From positions 32,868-96,867 of the forward strand of contig QXWV01000117.1 of the NCBI GenBank assembly GCA_009911195.1: 64,000 nucleotides of DNA, read 5' to 3'. Under the pieces are notes generated by a model. It did not search any database, had not been told where the DNA came from, and worked only from the letters and a program-made list of their open reading frames with translations. Source of the stretch: Lachnospiraceae bacterium (GTDB taxonomy: Bacteria; Bacillota; Clostridia; Lachnospirales; Lachnospiraceae). This document shows, piece after piece, positions 37,706 to 47,089 of this stretch (position 1 is the stretch's first letter; each line of letters starts with the position of its first letter). The translations under genes were made by a program, and so were the position numbers.

Positions 37706-38712
37706 TACTCTTTTGTTGTATAAATATTTACAACTTTTTGTCTCGTGGCAGCGCAAAATTGATTTATCATAGAAAAACATCCACATCGCTCAATTACATC
37801 ATGATATCTGGGGTTGATACATATAATGCTGAGTTTCCTTGGTTTCCTCTGGTAACTATCGCATATGTTTGAAATGACCGGTTCAAATATCTGCCTTTCA
37901 AATGGGTCAAAAAAGTAAAACCAATTATAATTATCTAATTCATACGTAACCATCGCGGCATCTTTGTGAAGGAGTTCCACCCGCTCTTTCTTGCCGGAAT
38001 CCAATCCAAGCTTTTTAAAGTTCCCGACTGCTTCTTCATACAGTTGTTCGCTATACTCAACCCCTCCTACACATGTAAAGCCGTAATCCAGAAAAGTAAG
38101 CATTGCTCCCCCTTTTCCACATCCAAAGTCAAAAATAGCATCCTCTTTTGATAGGGTCATATGACATTTATCCAATATGGGGAATATCTCTCTTTGTGCT
38201 GAAATAGCATAATTGTGCGCGCCTTGCGTCAAATGTTCTTTGCTGACGGAAGTGACAAGGTTACAGCCATAAAAGCATTCTAAATATTCCATAAACTGTA
38301 CATCATGTATACCCGTTTTCCGTTTTGTAAAAATATTTTCAGAATCTATTTCTTTGTTAATCAGCTTTTCCCCGTAAATAACCTCCGCAAAATCAAAATA
38401 TTGATACCCAAATTTTTCACACTTTTCCTTTGCTTCTTTATCCCCTGGCAATGCCAGCCACACGATTGCATTTTTCACATCCGCATAATTAAATTCAAAT
38501 AGGCTGTCTCTAAAATACGGCAAAGAATATGGCATTGCGTTTGTCCAGTCACTCGTAATGATGAAATCAGGTTTTATGCTATGGTAATAGTCCGCATACC
38601 ATTCTAAAAAGCGTCCTGTCCTTCCATATCCATACAGTATAATCCGATGCCCAAATGCCCCTATCATGATTTCATCCAATTGTTTTCTAAACTTATCCAA
38701 ACACGCCAACAT
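37705..38712 (-). CDS. SAM-dependent methyltransferase with N-terminal Rossmann-like module
   Basis: Residues about 20-105 hold the locus-wide module (IILYGYGRTGRFLEWYADYY, IITSDW, IVWLALPGDKEAKEKC, KFGYQYFDF). Residues about 165-335 are a class I methyltransferase with motif I FDFGCGKGGAMLTFLDYG, and GVEYSEQLYEEA binding the SAM ribose. A missing Asp-Asn turn makes the module atypical. It probably methylates a sugar or an amino group of the glycan; the acceptor cannot be deduced. It overlaps the radical SAM gene by one base. Confidence 0.8.
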   Translation of the reverse strand: MLACLDKFRKQLDEIMIGAFGHRIILYGYGRTGRFLEWYADYYHSIKPDFIITSDWTNAMPYSLPYFRDSLFEFNYADVKNAIVWLALPGDKEAKEKCEKFGYQYFDFAEVIYGEKLINKEIDSENIFTKRKTGIHDVQFMEYLECFYGCNLVTSVSKEHLTQGAHNYAISAQREIFPILDKCHMTLSKEDAIFDFGCGKGGAMLTFLDYGFTCVGGVEYSEQLYEEAVGNFKKLGLDSGKKERVELLHKDAAMVTYELDNYNWFYFFDPFERQIFEPVISNICDSYQRKPRKLSIICINPRYHDVIERCGCFSMINQFCAATRQKVVNIYTTKE

Positions 38713-38731
38713 ACAAGATGCCTCCTCAACA

Positions 38732-39682
38732 TTATCTATTTTTAATTAGGACTGCCGTTCCGCGGTATTCCGGCAGGAAACACACGCCAACGCCATTTGC
38801 TGCGCAAAACTCGTCGACAGCCTTTTTTACTCCCGGACAATGGTCATTATGATAATCATCAATCATGATAACTCCTTGCTCCACCATTTTAGTCCAGAAA
38901 AACCGCAATCCATCCACTGTAGACTGATAAATATCCATATCCAAATGGACATAGCAAAAAGTATCTTCTACATCTCTTGCCGTATCCGGAAAAAATCCTT
39001 TTTTAATAACAATATTTTCCGGATTAGGCATAGGCAGCATCTCCCCCAATAATTCATGATGGTATCCCCTATATTCCATATTAACTGCAAATATTTTATC
39101 TTCTTCTATCATATTGCCCTTTACCTGTTCATTATGAAATCCTTCAAATGTATCAAACAAGTAAAGCTTTTTTGATGGAAAATACTTGTTCATATACTGG
39201 GCAAATGCTCCTTCACGTACACCCGCCTCTGCTATAGAACCTTGTAGCCCTATAGAAGTGAAATGATTTGCCAGTAAACGCAACGCCTCTACTTTCCTGT
39301 CATTATCCTCATTGACCATTGGAAATAAATCCACTACAGTTCCTTTTACAACATGACTTCTAATTGCATTGCGTATTTCATCATATATATCCTTCCTGTC
39401 ACTGGCAATAAATATTACCATGTTTTCGTTATCAACTTTTGTCAATGTTTCCAGAGAAATAATATCCGGGTTAAATTTTGACCACTTGTTGTCAATGATA
39501 TATCTAGGCACAATTCCAAATCTCTGTTGTAGTATTCTACAGGCAATTTCCCCTTGATATCCATATGGAAAAACACCCCACTCTATTTTTTTCCTATTTT
39601 CCTGTTTTAATCCGATAGTCTCTGCCATTACCTGGAAAAAATGTCCCATCAATACCTTCTCGTTTTCAAATTTTGCATTCAT
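38732..39682 (-). CDS. TylF/MycF-family O-methyltransferase with N-terminal Rossmann-like module
   Basis: The N-terminal 40-115 region is a copy of the locus-wide module (WGVFPYGYQGEIACRIL, YIIDNKWSKF, MVIFIASDRKDIYDEI). The second half belongs to the TylF/MycF sugar O-methyltransferases: GSIAEAGVREGAFAQYM, LYLFDTFEGF, VHLDMDIYQST with following VDGLRFFW, and IMIDDYHNDHCPGVKKAVDEF. The Asp-rich DIYQ and DDYH segments hold the catalytic magnesium. The ATG at 39682 (GAGG 11 bases upstream) is preferred over one at 39691, which would leave only two bases to that site. It adds methyl groups to hydroxyls of a sugar. Confidence 0.8.
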   Translation of the reverse strand: MNAKFENEKVLMGHFFQVMAETIGLKQENRKKIEWGVFPYGYQGEIACRILQQRFGIVPRYIIDNKWSKFNPDIISLETLTKVDNENMVIFIASDRKDIYDEIRNAIRSHVVKGTVVDLFPMVNEDNDRKVEALRLLANHFTSIGLQGSIAEAGVREGAFAQYMNKYFPSKKLYLFDTFEGFHNEQVKGNMIEEDKIFAVNMEYRGYHHELLGEMLPMPNPENIVIKKGFFPDTARDVEDTFCYVHLDMDIYQSTVDGLRFFWTKMVEQGVIMIDDYHNDHCPGVKKAVDEFCAANGVGVCFLPEYRGTAVLIKNR

Positions 39683-39712
39683 ACTTACCATATCCTCTTT
39701 TCTTTATTTGTA

Positions 39713-40753
39713 TTATAAAGCGGAATTCTCCGCCATCTTTATCCCCGCAAAAATAGCATCCATCATACTTTCTTCATTGGCCCTGCCTTCCCCCGCCTTG
39801 CCAAAAGCTGTTCCATGGTCCACGGAAGTCCTGACAATCGGCAGTCCTATCGTGCAGTTAATACCGCTCACCGATTCGTACATATCCTTTTGCAAATCAT
39901 ACTTAAAACCGCTTAATTTCAGTGGAATATGCCCCTGGTCATGGTACATGGCCACTACAATATCATATTGCCCGGCCTGGCATTTTACAAAAACCGTATC
40001 GGGCGACACCGGTCCGGTTACATCGATGCCTTCTTTTCTTGCTTCTTCAATGGCCGGCAAAATTTCCTTTGCTTCTTCCGTTCCGAAAAGCCCATTCTCT
40101 GAACAATGTGGATTGAGTCCGGACACCCCTATTTTCGGATGGGGATATCCGAGCAGCCGCATCCCTTCCTGTGCCAGCCGGATAACCTTTAACACCCGCT
40201 CTTTCTTCACCCTGTCACAAGCTTCCCGCAAGGAGCAGTGTGTGGATACATGTATCACACGCAATGTCCTGCTGGCAAGCAGCATAGCAAAATCCTTCGT
40301 ATTGGTATAATCCGCAAAGATTTCCGTATGCCCGCTGTAATGATGCCCTGCCATGTTAATGGATTCCTTGCTGATTGGCGCCGTCACCACCGCCTGTACT
40401 TCACCCTCCATTGCCTGCTTAATTCCATATACTACATATTGAAAAGACGCCTCTCCGCATTTCGCACTATTCTGCTTATACTCCCATTCGCCTGCCTTGA
40501 GTCTTTTCATGTCTATGAAATCAATATGGCCAAACTCCCCTTTGGCCTTCGACACATCTTCCACTTCGCGCAATTTAATGGGCAGGCCGCAAAAGCAAAT
40601 AGCATCCGCCAGCGCTGCATAATCACCGATGACCACCGGTATACACTTCTTATATATTTCCACGTGGCTCAACGCCTTTACAATGATTTCTGAACCAACC
40701 CCTGCAGGGTCACCCATTGTAATAGCGATTCTCATCCTCTTTCCCTGGCTCAT
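39713..40753 (-). CDS. pdxA: PdxA-family 4-phosphooxythreonine dehydrogenase
   Basis: The 346-residue protein has the PdxA signatures: ITMGDPAGVGSEIIVKAL, TAPISKESI, metal-binding histidines in GHTEIFADY, GLNPHCSENGLFG and YHDQGHIPLKL, and VRTSVDHGTAFG. PdxA oxidises 4-phosphohydroxythreonine, and the product decarboxylates to aminoacetone phosphate (3-amino-2-oxopropyl phosphate). Firmicutes normally make vitamin B6 by PdxS/PdxT, so a PdxA within a glycan locus suggests another use. It overlaps a TagD-like cytidylyltransferase by 4 bases and shares the strand with serC. PdxA2-type paralogues acting on four-carbon acids are an alternative. Confidence 0.9.
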   Translation of the reverse strand: MSQGKRMRIAITMGDPAGVGSEIIVKALSHVEIYKKCIPVVIGDYAALADAICFCGLPIKLREVEDVSKAKGEFGHIDFIDMKRLKAGEWEYKQNSAKCGEASFQYVVYGIKQAMEGEVQAVVTAPISKESINMAGHHYSGHTEIFADYTNTKDFAMLLASRTLRVIHVSTHCSLREACDRVKKERVLKVIRLAQEGMRLLGYPHPKIGVSGLNPHCSENGLFGTEEAKEILPAIEEARKEGIDVTGPVSPDTVFVKCQAGQYDIVVAMYHDQGHIPLKLSGFKYDLQKDMYESVSGINCTIGLPIVRTSVDHGTAFGKAGEGRANEESMMDAIFAGIKMAENSAL

Positions 40754-41187
40754 ACATTATCTCCGTTCATGATTTTCTCCCGGATTTCCGTAGTGGAAAT
40801 TCCTTTGGTATAGGGAACATACACCACATCCACATCGACTTTGGCAAGCACTTTTTCAAACTGGTTCCACCGCGGCGTACCCTTCCAGTCATCGCCAATA
40901 AACACTACGTCAAAGTGATACAGTTCCCATAGCTTCAGCTTATCCCGAAACCGGTTGATTTCCGCCCTGTCCACGCCTTTAACCGCCTCTATAATTCTTT
41001 TTCTGTCATTTTCATTGATAATCGGCCTGCTATGCTTATATTCCTCCACTACGTCATCCCCATGCACACCTACAATCAGATATTCGCAGCTTTTTTTCGC
41101 CGCTTGAATCATATTCAAATGCCCTATATGAAACAAATCGTACACACCATCCGTATAGCCAATTTTATATTTCCTTTTTGCTTCCAA
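40750..41187 (-). CDS. tagD: Glycerol-3-phosphate cytidylyltransferase (TagD-like)
   Basis: The 145-residue protein is a complete TagD-type cytidylyltransferase: GVYDLFHIGHL (HxGH motif), VFIGDDWKG and the C-terminal ISTTEIREK, all part of the CTP site. It makes CDP-glycerol or a related CDP-alditol from the phosphate. It overlaps pdxA by 4 bases. Since pdxA would give a three-carbon amino-ketone phosphate, this enzyme may use an amino-alditol phosphate; glycerol 3-phosphate is the conventional substrate. The LicD transferase gene follows upstream at 41261. Confidence 0.85.
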   Translation of the reverse strand: MEAKRKYKIGYTDGVYDLFHIGHLNMIQAAKKSCEYLIVGVHGDDVVEEYKHSRPIINENDRKRIIEAVKGVDRAEINRFRDKLKLWELYHFDVVFIGDDWKGTPRWNQFEKVLAKVDVDVVYVPYTKGISTTEIREKIMNGDNV

Positions 41188-41260
41188 TATCTGCCACTCC
41201 TTACCTACAGCGTTTCAGCTTCATAACACGTCCATATAGTTCTTATTTCTTCTATGAATA

Positions 41261-42100
41261 TCAGCACCGGGGCAATCTAAGTTCCGACACCGGATGCACT
41301 TTGCGCTTATCCATCGGTGGAAGCTCCATATAGTTTCCGTATTTTACTTTCAAATAGCCGTCATAATCCTTCGCCCCGGGAAGGTCCATATCCGCAAAAG
41401 AATACTGCGTCAACTGTGTATACCATTTTCTCTCATACCCATATACCCCTTTCGGAGTCGGAAAAGTGAGAATGCGCACCAGCTTCGTTTTTTTCTTCTG
41501 CCCGGCATCGATAAATTTCTGATAGCGTTTTACAATCATTCCAATAGGAATATGTCTAAGCAATTGATAAATACATCTTATTCCCGCATTTTTTTCTACC
41601 CTGCCCCCAACTTCTGACCAAAGCAGCTTGCGGAATAAAAAGCACCGGAAAAAATGAACCCTTCTGGAAAACCATCCATCCGGCACATTATCGAATGGCA
41701 TAAGGTCTATAAAAATACCCTGTCCATAGGGCATGAATTCCTGGCCCAGCCTTGCAAATACCGTATTTTTTTTCCGCAGCTTGCCATATCCCCAGCGGTA
41801 TCCTCCGGTATCGCGCAAATCCTGCATATAATATTTTTCATGGTTCAGCTCCGTTTTACATGCTTTTCGGAATTTTTCATACTCTGTTCTGAGAAATCCG
41901 ATATCCGCATCATCATCCCAGGGAATATGTCCCTTATGGCGGATTGCGCCGAGCATCGTTCCTCCTACCATATTAAAGTGAATATTGCACTTTTTACAAA
42001 TCCTCTTTACCTCACCGATTAATTCCCGTTGAATGGCCTGGACTTGTACTAGTTCTTCTTCCGATATGTAATATCTCTTTTCTTCTTTTATAGCATTCAT
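41261..42100 (-). CDS. LicD-family phosphotransferase
   Basis: The 279-residue protein has the LicD core: MVGGTMLGAIRHKGHIPWDD followed by DADIGFL, with the Asp cluster that binds a metal-nucleotide. LicD proteins transfer phosphocholine or a similar phospho-alcohol from a CDP or CMP donor onto a sugar. It lies between a GDPD-type phosphodiesterase and a TagD-like cytidylyltransferase, so its donor may be the product of the latter. I chose the ATG at 42100 with GGAG 6 bases upstream; a TTG at 42151 would add 17 residues overlapping the previous gene. Confidence 0.8.
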   Translation of the reverse strand: MNAIKEEKRYYISEEELVQVQAIQRELIGEVKRICKKCNIHFNMVGGTMLGAIRHKGHIPWDDDADIGFLRTEYEKFRKACKTELNHEKYYMQDLRDTGGYRWGYGKLRKKNTVFARLGQEFMPYGQGIFIDLMPFDNVPDGWFSRRVHFFRCFLFRKLLWSEVGGRVEKNAGIRCIYQLLRHIPIGMIVKRYQKFIDAGQKKKTKLVRILTFPTPKGVYGYERKWYTQLTQYSFADMDLPGAKDYDGYLKVKYGNYMELPPMDKRKVHPVSELRLPRC

Positions 42101-42137
42101 TTTTAGCTCCATTTCCGCACGGGATTCCAACAAAATC

Positions 42138-42884
42138 CTACGATTCAGCAATCAATGCATCACAGTACATCTCAGGCTCGTTCAAAAACACATCCGTAAT
42201 ACCCATTCCTTCCAAACCACCCAAATCCAACCGGGTTCCTGTAGGCTTTTCCGGATACAAATGGCCGCTGAAATATGCCCTTACACTGTAACCACTGATT
42301 TTCCCGGCAGGCAAATCTATCCCTTTCCAGCATGGATGCAGCGCATTTGCACCACAGCCGCCTTTCAATTTAAACAAACAGTCGGAAACCTTATAATCTA
42401 ATATACCTATTTCTGTTTCTTTATCCAGTTCCCGGACTTTTTTCAATGTCAGTGCACTGAAAGAAGAATATACTACATTTTTCCGGAATCCCCTTTGATT
42501 CACCATTTCTACAATCTTTTCTTCTATCCCCGGGTAAGGCCAGACGCTTGTCTTCAGTTCGATATTTAATCGCATCCCTTCCTTAAGCTTGTTCCCCATC
42601 AAATCAAATACCTCATCCATTGTAGGAATCCGCTGGCTTGGGTTGTCATCCGCATATATATGTAGTTTTTTTAATTCTTTCAGGGTATAATCCCTTACAA
42701 ATCCAATCCCCTCTGTTGTCCTGTCTACACGTTCGTCATGGATGACCACCAGTTCCCCGTCCTTGGTTAGCTGGATATCCAGCTCGATTCCTGTCAGCCC
42801 CGGGATATCCATTGCTTTACCAAATGCAAGCAGCGTATTTTCAGGATACCTCTGGCTGCATCCTCTGTGTGCCCATATTTTCAT
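42138..42884 (-). CDS. Glycerophosphodiester phosphodiesterase family protein
   Basis: The 248-residue protein is a GDPD TIM barrel: WAHRGCSQRYPENTLLAF (catalytic His and Arg), GIELDIQLTKDGELVVIHDE with following RVDRTTEG, and LNIELKTS. It hydrolyses glycerophosphodiesters to glycerol 3-phosphate and an alcohol; there is no signal peptide, so it should act in the cytoplasm. In this position it may supply glycerol 3-phosphate, or remove misplaced glycerophosphate groups. It overlaps the bifunctional cytidylyltransferase-oxidoreductase gene by 4 bases. Confidence 0.85.
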   Translation of the reverse strand: MKIWAHRGCSQRYPENTLLAFGKAMDIPGLTGIELDIQLTKDGELVVIHDERVDRTTEGIGFVRDYTLKELKKLHIYADDNPSQRIPTMDEVFDLMGNKLKEGMRLNIELKTSVWPYPGIEEKIVEMVNQRGFRKNVVYSSFSALTLKKVRELDKETEIGILDYKVSDCLFKLKGGCGANALHPCWKGIDLPAGKISGYSVRAYFSGHLYPEKPTGTRLDLGGLEGMGITDVFLNEPEMYCDALIAES

Positions 42885-44224
42885 TTGCCTTCCCGCCCCT
42901 CCTGCACCAAAAATCTCTCCATCGCTTCCGCCATCGCCGCGGATTCCCCCTTCGTCAGCTTAAATCCGCTCTTGCTGTCCCCATTAATCATATTCACGAA
43001 ATCCTTAATCTCATAGCGCAATCCATCGCCCAAAAAACGTTCCGAATATTTATCCACTGAAGCAGGGTCTTCATAATGCACTTCAAAATATGTGGTTTTC
43101 CACCAAGGCGGCTCAGCCACAATATATCCCCTTGTACCGGCAATCAAAAGCCGTCCTTCCGCTTTTACACCTAAACCGCAGACTGCCGTAGCAATCCCTT
43201 TCGGATATGTGAGGGAGGCTTTCGTAAAAATATCCAGCCCATTCTCATCACGCATCACATCGAACCTGATATTTTCATATTCATCCCCCAAAAGCTTAAA
43301 CACCGGAAGCAGGCAATAGCTTCCCAGTTCTGTAAAGCTTCCCCCCCACTTTAAATCAGTCAGTTCCCTCGTATCCCTGCCCTCCAGTTTCGTAAAGCAG
43401 GCATCCACATACCGGATATTTCCAATTGTCCCGCTACAGGCTATTCCCATCAGCTTTTCAAATCCCGGGCAATAGGCGGTCTTAATCCCTTCCAGCAAAA
43501 TGCAGTTATGCTCTTTTGCACAATCGAACAGCTCCTCCGTCTCCTCTCTTTTTAATGCCATTGGCTTCTCGCACAATACATGCTTTCTATGTTCCAAAGC
43601 CGCCTTTACATACTTATAATGGGTCTGGTGGGGAGATGCTACATAAACTACATCCACATCGTTAAAAAATGTTTCCAGGTCATCATAGGCATTGATTTCC
43701 CACCTTTTAGCAAATTTATCCGCATTTTCCTTATGGGGATTGTACACCGCCTGAGCGCTGATGCCGCTGACTAATTTTGCCTCTGGTATAAACCGGTTAG
43801 CTATCCTGCCAGTGCCGATAATGCCCGCTTTTAAAATCTTTTTACTCTGTTCCCTCAGCATAGTGCTGGATATATTTTTGGTCCGGTCCAGATATACCAC
43901 TTTACAAAAATTGTTAATATAGTCAAATGACCCTGTCCAGTCGGAACCTACCGTAAAAATATCCGCATTATACTTTTTAATGTCATTGACTTTCTGCCCC
44001 GATGTCTCTTCCACGATAATTTCATCTGCAAACCCGGTTTTTTTCACATTTTCCATACGGGTTAACAGAGGGTCTACTACATTGAGCTTCCCCCTTTCCA
44101 TATCGTACTTCTCGCTGGTTACCCCCACAATCAGATAATCCCCAAGAGCCTTCGCCCTCTGAAGCAGCCGGTAATGGCCTTCATGAAATAAATCAAACGT
44201 ACCATATGTAATCACTTTTATCAT
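42881..44224 (-). CDS. Fusion of a TagD-like cytidylyltransferase and a Gfo/Idh/MocA oxidoreductase
   Basis: Residues 1-128 of 447 are a cytidylyltransferase (GTFDLFHEGHY, FTVGSDWTG, NISSTMLRE). Residues about 135-447 are a Gfo/Idh/MocA NAD(P)-dependent oxidoreductase (AGIIGTGRIANRF, YVASPHQTHY, VLCEKPMALK and a C-terminal domain with GGSFTELGSYCLLP). The fusion implies one metabolite is oxidised or reduced and then activated with CTP in successive steps. The ATG at 44224 has GGAGGG 8 bases upstream; the ATG at 44245 would add 7 residues without a site. It is coupled by a 4-base overlap to the GDPD gene. Confidence 0.8.
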   Translation of the reverse strand: MIKVITYGTFDLFHEGHYRLLQRAKALGDYLIVGVTSEKYDMERGKLNVVDPLLTRMENVKKTGFADEIIVEETSGQKVNDIKKYNADIFTVGSDWTGSFDYINNFCKVVYLDRTKNISSTMLREQSKKILKAGIIGTGRIANRFIPEAKLVSGISAQAVYNPHKENADKFAKRWEINAYDDLETFFNDVDVVYVASPHQTHYKYVKAALEHRKHVLCEKPMALKREETEELFDCAKEHNCILLEGIKTAYCPGFEKLMGIACSGTIGNIRYVDACFTKLEGRDTRELTDLKWGGSFTELGSYCLLPVFKLLGDEYENIRFDVMRDENGLDIFTKASLTYPKGIATAVCGLGVKAEGRLLIAGTRGYIVAEPPWWKTTYFEVHYEDPASVDKYSERFLGDGLRYEIKDFVNMINGDSKSGFKLTKGESAAMAEAMERFLVQEGREGK

Positions 44225-44287
44225 ACCACTACCCTCCGTTCCCATTCTGCCTTCCTCTCCCAGGTGGCAGCCTAAAGCTGCCGCTTT

Positions 44288-46906
44288 TCAATCACCTGCC
44301 ACGAACCGGTAAATCTTTTCTCCGCATGTTCCGTCACTGTTCTTCATAATTGCCCCGTATGCCTCCATTTGCCGCGCCTTATCAAATGGTTTCCCCGTTA
44401 TATTCCCATCCAGCAAATCGGTCAGCGAGTTAAATGCATCCTCGCAGCAGCTATATGCCATCCACTCAGAAGTCCTGTCAAAGCCTGACACATGCCTGCA
44501 TAACTCTTCCTTATCAAACTCTATCTCAATTTCTTTATACTCTCCGCTTTCCAGATTCACATCGTACAGCTTTCTGGCCTGGGCATCATAATACCGATAG
44601 GTCCATTCCCCCAGCATATCCGTTCTGCGTATAAAGTTTCCTGCTGACCAAAAAGGAAAATAACCGTTTTTTTCTTCGTAAGAAATTTCAAAGGGCGGCT
44701 TCCACTCCTGGAATTGGCCGGTATCTTTATCCAATACCAGAAACATATTCCCCAATCCAGGGGAAAATATCATCTTATTTTTATAGGACGCCATCGTACT
44801 AAGCAAGCAGCCACCTTTATTTTCTCCCACATATCCGGTAAAGCTATCCCGTACATGGAATGTTTCCGGCAGTTCGGAATACTCCTTTACTTTCCCGGTA
44901 TCAGGATTCCAGCACGTTATTGTCCTCCCCTCATAAGGAAGCAGCCATATCTCCCCATCCTCTACCGACATCACCCGGCATCCCCATGAATTCTCCGCCT
45001 GAATTGCTATCATCTGGACTTCCATGCTTCCGCTGTGAATGGCCAGCACTTGATTGTCCGTAGGCGAAGCCAGCATGAGATATTCTTTCCAGACGCAAAC
45101 GCCTCCGATTCTGCGTTCACCATCCTTTTCCCTGATAAAAAATTCATTCGCACCCTTAATATAGGATACTTTATCATTTCTAGTATCCAAACGCACAATC
45201 GACGAATATTTATTGGGTATTAGAAACAAATAGGTACCAATCCTGTAAGATGCATAAAACGCCCCCGAAGTTTCCAGGCAGCTTTCCAATCCAATTCTCT
45301 TCATGATTTTCCTGTCTTTTATCACCAAAATATCCTGTGCATTAGCAGGGCAAATATATACCTTGTCATCTATCCCAATTGCGCTGGAATAATACCCGCC
45401 CACGGCATACTCCGATAAATCACAATAATATTCATATTTGTAATCATTATCCGGCGAATAATACAGCTTATTTCCCTGGGTAATTTTCCATTCATCATAT
45501 CCATCCTGGCGGAATCCTGTTACAATTTCCCCCCGCCAGTCCTCTTTTTGCGGCTCATGGGAAATATTGCTATTTAAAATAAACATAGGCTTTCCCGCAA
45601 TGCCAAACAGCGCGGTAACGGACGTTCCTGAGTCGCCGATATAAACGTCGCTCAAGGCAATCGTCTTTTCAATATCCGGCGTATCGTCAAAAATCCCCCA
45701 ATCCCCCTCAATGAATTTTTGCTTTAATAAATCATAAGCAGGGCGATATTCCGCCCTCATCGAATCCAATGTGGATTCCATCAAAGGGTGGGGACGCCAT
45801 AACAGGCAGGCATCTTCCCTTCCCTGGAAACAGCGGAACACATATTCCATTTTCTTTAAAAATTTTTCCGTATTTTCCAGCATACCGCCCAGGCTTGTAT
45901 TATAAAAATGCACTTTTTTGCCGTTCATTTTCCTTTTCCAGTCCGCAGGTGCTTCCGGCGTATTCCGGCATTTTTCTAATACACTGTCAACTTTTGGAGA
46001 ACCTAATGCCTGGAACTTCTCATCAGGAATAATGGAATCAAAAAACTTCCTGAATTTTTCCGCTTGGAGCATGATATAGTCCGCATGAATATATGCGGAA
46101 CATAGCGACTGCCCTTCGCTCATCCCTCCGGCCGTTATATAATAAGGTATATACACCAAACAGTCCGTAAATTTTTTGATATTGCCGGAGTAAAAAAAGG
46201 GATGGATGCTGGTCACCGCATTGGCCATATCATACGGGTTATGTATAAATATCATATCCGGATGGTGTGTCCTGAAATCAAATTCATCATACTTTGTAAT
46301 GGGCACATATTCCGGATATTGGCCGCCCTCATAATGCATTTCCCCCAGGCTTCCGTCCGGCTTTTTATCAAAGTATGGAATCGGTATTACATAAGCATCA
46401 CAGTCCGCATCTTCCTTTGCTGCTTTCCAGACACTCTCCAGAGAATCCCACATAGAGGCTTTATAAGGAAGAAATACCGCTTCTTTTCTCACCCTGATGT
46501 CTTTGCGGATGCTGTTTTCTATCTGTGAAAGGGCTTCATCCAAACGTTTCCATATAGCTTCTGGATTTTCATTATCCCCCTGCTCATCACCGATGGTCAT
46601 ACATTTCCCACTCTGTCCATTCCCGCTGGCCGTTTCATCTTCCCCATATCGATTCCTTCCGGCAACTTCTTCATAGATTCCATAAACCAGTTCACAATAA
46701 TTTTCCAGCAGATGAATTGTCGGAAAGCCGTCTCCCTCTGCTTTCTCTATCATATCCCCCAGTTTCATCGCCCCATCCTGGCATTGCCCCAGCAATTCCA
46801 GCGCTGTATCCATTTCATTTATCCCAATGGCTGCTTTTATTTCATTATGAGCCTGTCCAAGCAGATTTAAAAAATCCTCTGCCTGATTTTTCTGCATTTT
46901 TCTCAC
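44288..46906 (-). CDS. Large TagF-like transferase fused to a beta-propeller, helical N-terminus
   Basis: The 872-residue protein has three parts. Residues 1-135 are helical and hydrophilic. Residues 140-480 look like a CDP-glycerol glycerophosphotransferase GT-B fold: LGSPKVD (301-307), LLWRPHP (about 368-374), and SDVYIGDSGTSVTALFGIAG (419-438), which hold the donor site. Residues about 490-800 show repeated strands such as GGYYSSAIGIDDKVYI, DGEIWLLPYEGRT and GGCLLSTMASYKNKMIFSP, as expected of a beta-propeller. It probably moves a phospho-alditol from a CDP donor, and the propeller may recognise the acceptor. It starts with GTG after AGAGGAC. It has no signal peptide or membrane span. Confidence 0.7.
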   Translation of the reverse strand: MRKMQKNQAEDFLNLLGQAHNEIKAAIGINEMDTALELLGQCQDGAMKLGDMIEKAEGDGFPTIHLLENYCELVYGIYEEVAGRNRYGEDETASGNGQSGKCMTIGDEQGDNENPEAIWKRLDEALSQIENSIRKDIRVRKEAVFLPYKASMWDSLESVWKAAKEDADCDAYVIPIPYFDKKPDGSLGEMHYEGGQYPEYVPITKYDEFDFRTHHPDMIFIHNPYDMANAVTSIHPFFYSGNIKKFTDCLVYIPYYITAGGMSEGQSLCSAYIHADYIMLQAEKFRKFFDSIIPDEKFQALGSPKVDSVLEKCRNTPEAPADWKRKMNGKKVHFYNTSLGGMLENTEKFLKKMEYVFRCFQGREDACLLWRPHPLMESTLDSMRAEYRPAYDLLKQKFIEGDWGIFDDTPDIEKTIALSDVYIGDSGTSVTALFGIAGKPMFILNSNISHEPQKEDWRGEIVTGFRQDGYDEWKITQGNKLYYSPDNDYKYEYYCDLSEYAVGGYYSSAIGIDDKVYICPANAQDILVIKDRKIMKRIGLESCLETSGAFYASYRIGTYLFLIPNKYSSIVRLDTRNDKVSYIKGANEFFIREKDGERRIGGVCVWKEYLMLASPTDNQVLAIHSGSMEVQMIAIQAENSWGCRVMSVEDGEIWLLPYEGRTITCWNPDTGKVKEYSELPETFHVRDSFTGYVGENKGGCLLSTMASYKNKMIFSPGLGNMFLVLDKDTGQFQEWKPPFEISYEEKNGYFPFWSAGNFIRRTDMLGEWTYRYYDAQARKLYDVNLESGEYKEIEIEFDKEELCRHVSGFDRTSEWMAYSCCEDAFNSLTDLLDGNITGKPFDKARQMEAYGAIMKNSDGTCGEKIYRFVAGD

Positions 46907-47089
46907 AACCCGTTGTCCTCTTTATATCACTTGCTAATTTCTATATATAAAAAATAAGAATAAAAATCGACCTTATAAAAATATATAATAATCAACCTTT
47001 ACTCTTATGTTTATCATCCATGATAGCTACCTGACCTTCCTTGTCATCTCATACTTATGATATATTTATCGGCATATATTTTTAATTCT

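Noticed and set aside
42881..44224. Reading the fused cytidylyltransferase as a PEP mutase with an N-terminal cytidylyltransferase
   Set aside because: PEP mutases do carry such N-terminal domains in some phosphonate loci, but the second half here has Gfo/Idh/MocA motifs (GTGRIANRF, CEKPMAL) and no isocitrate-lyase-like motif.
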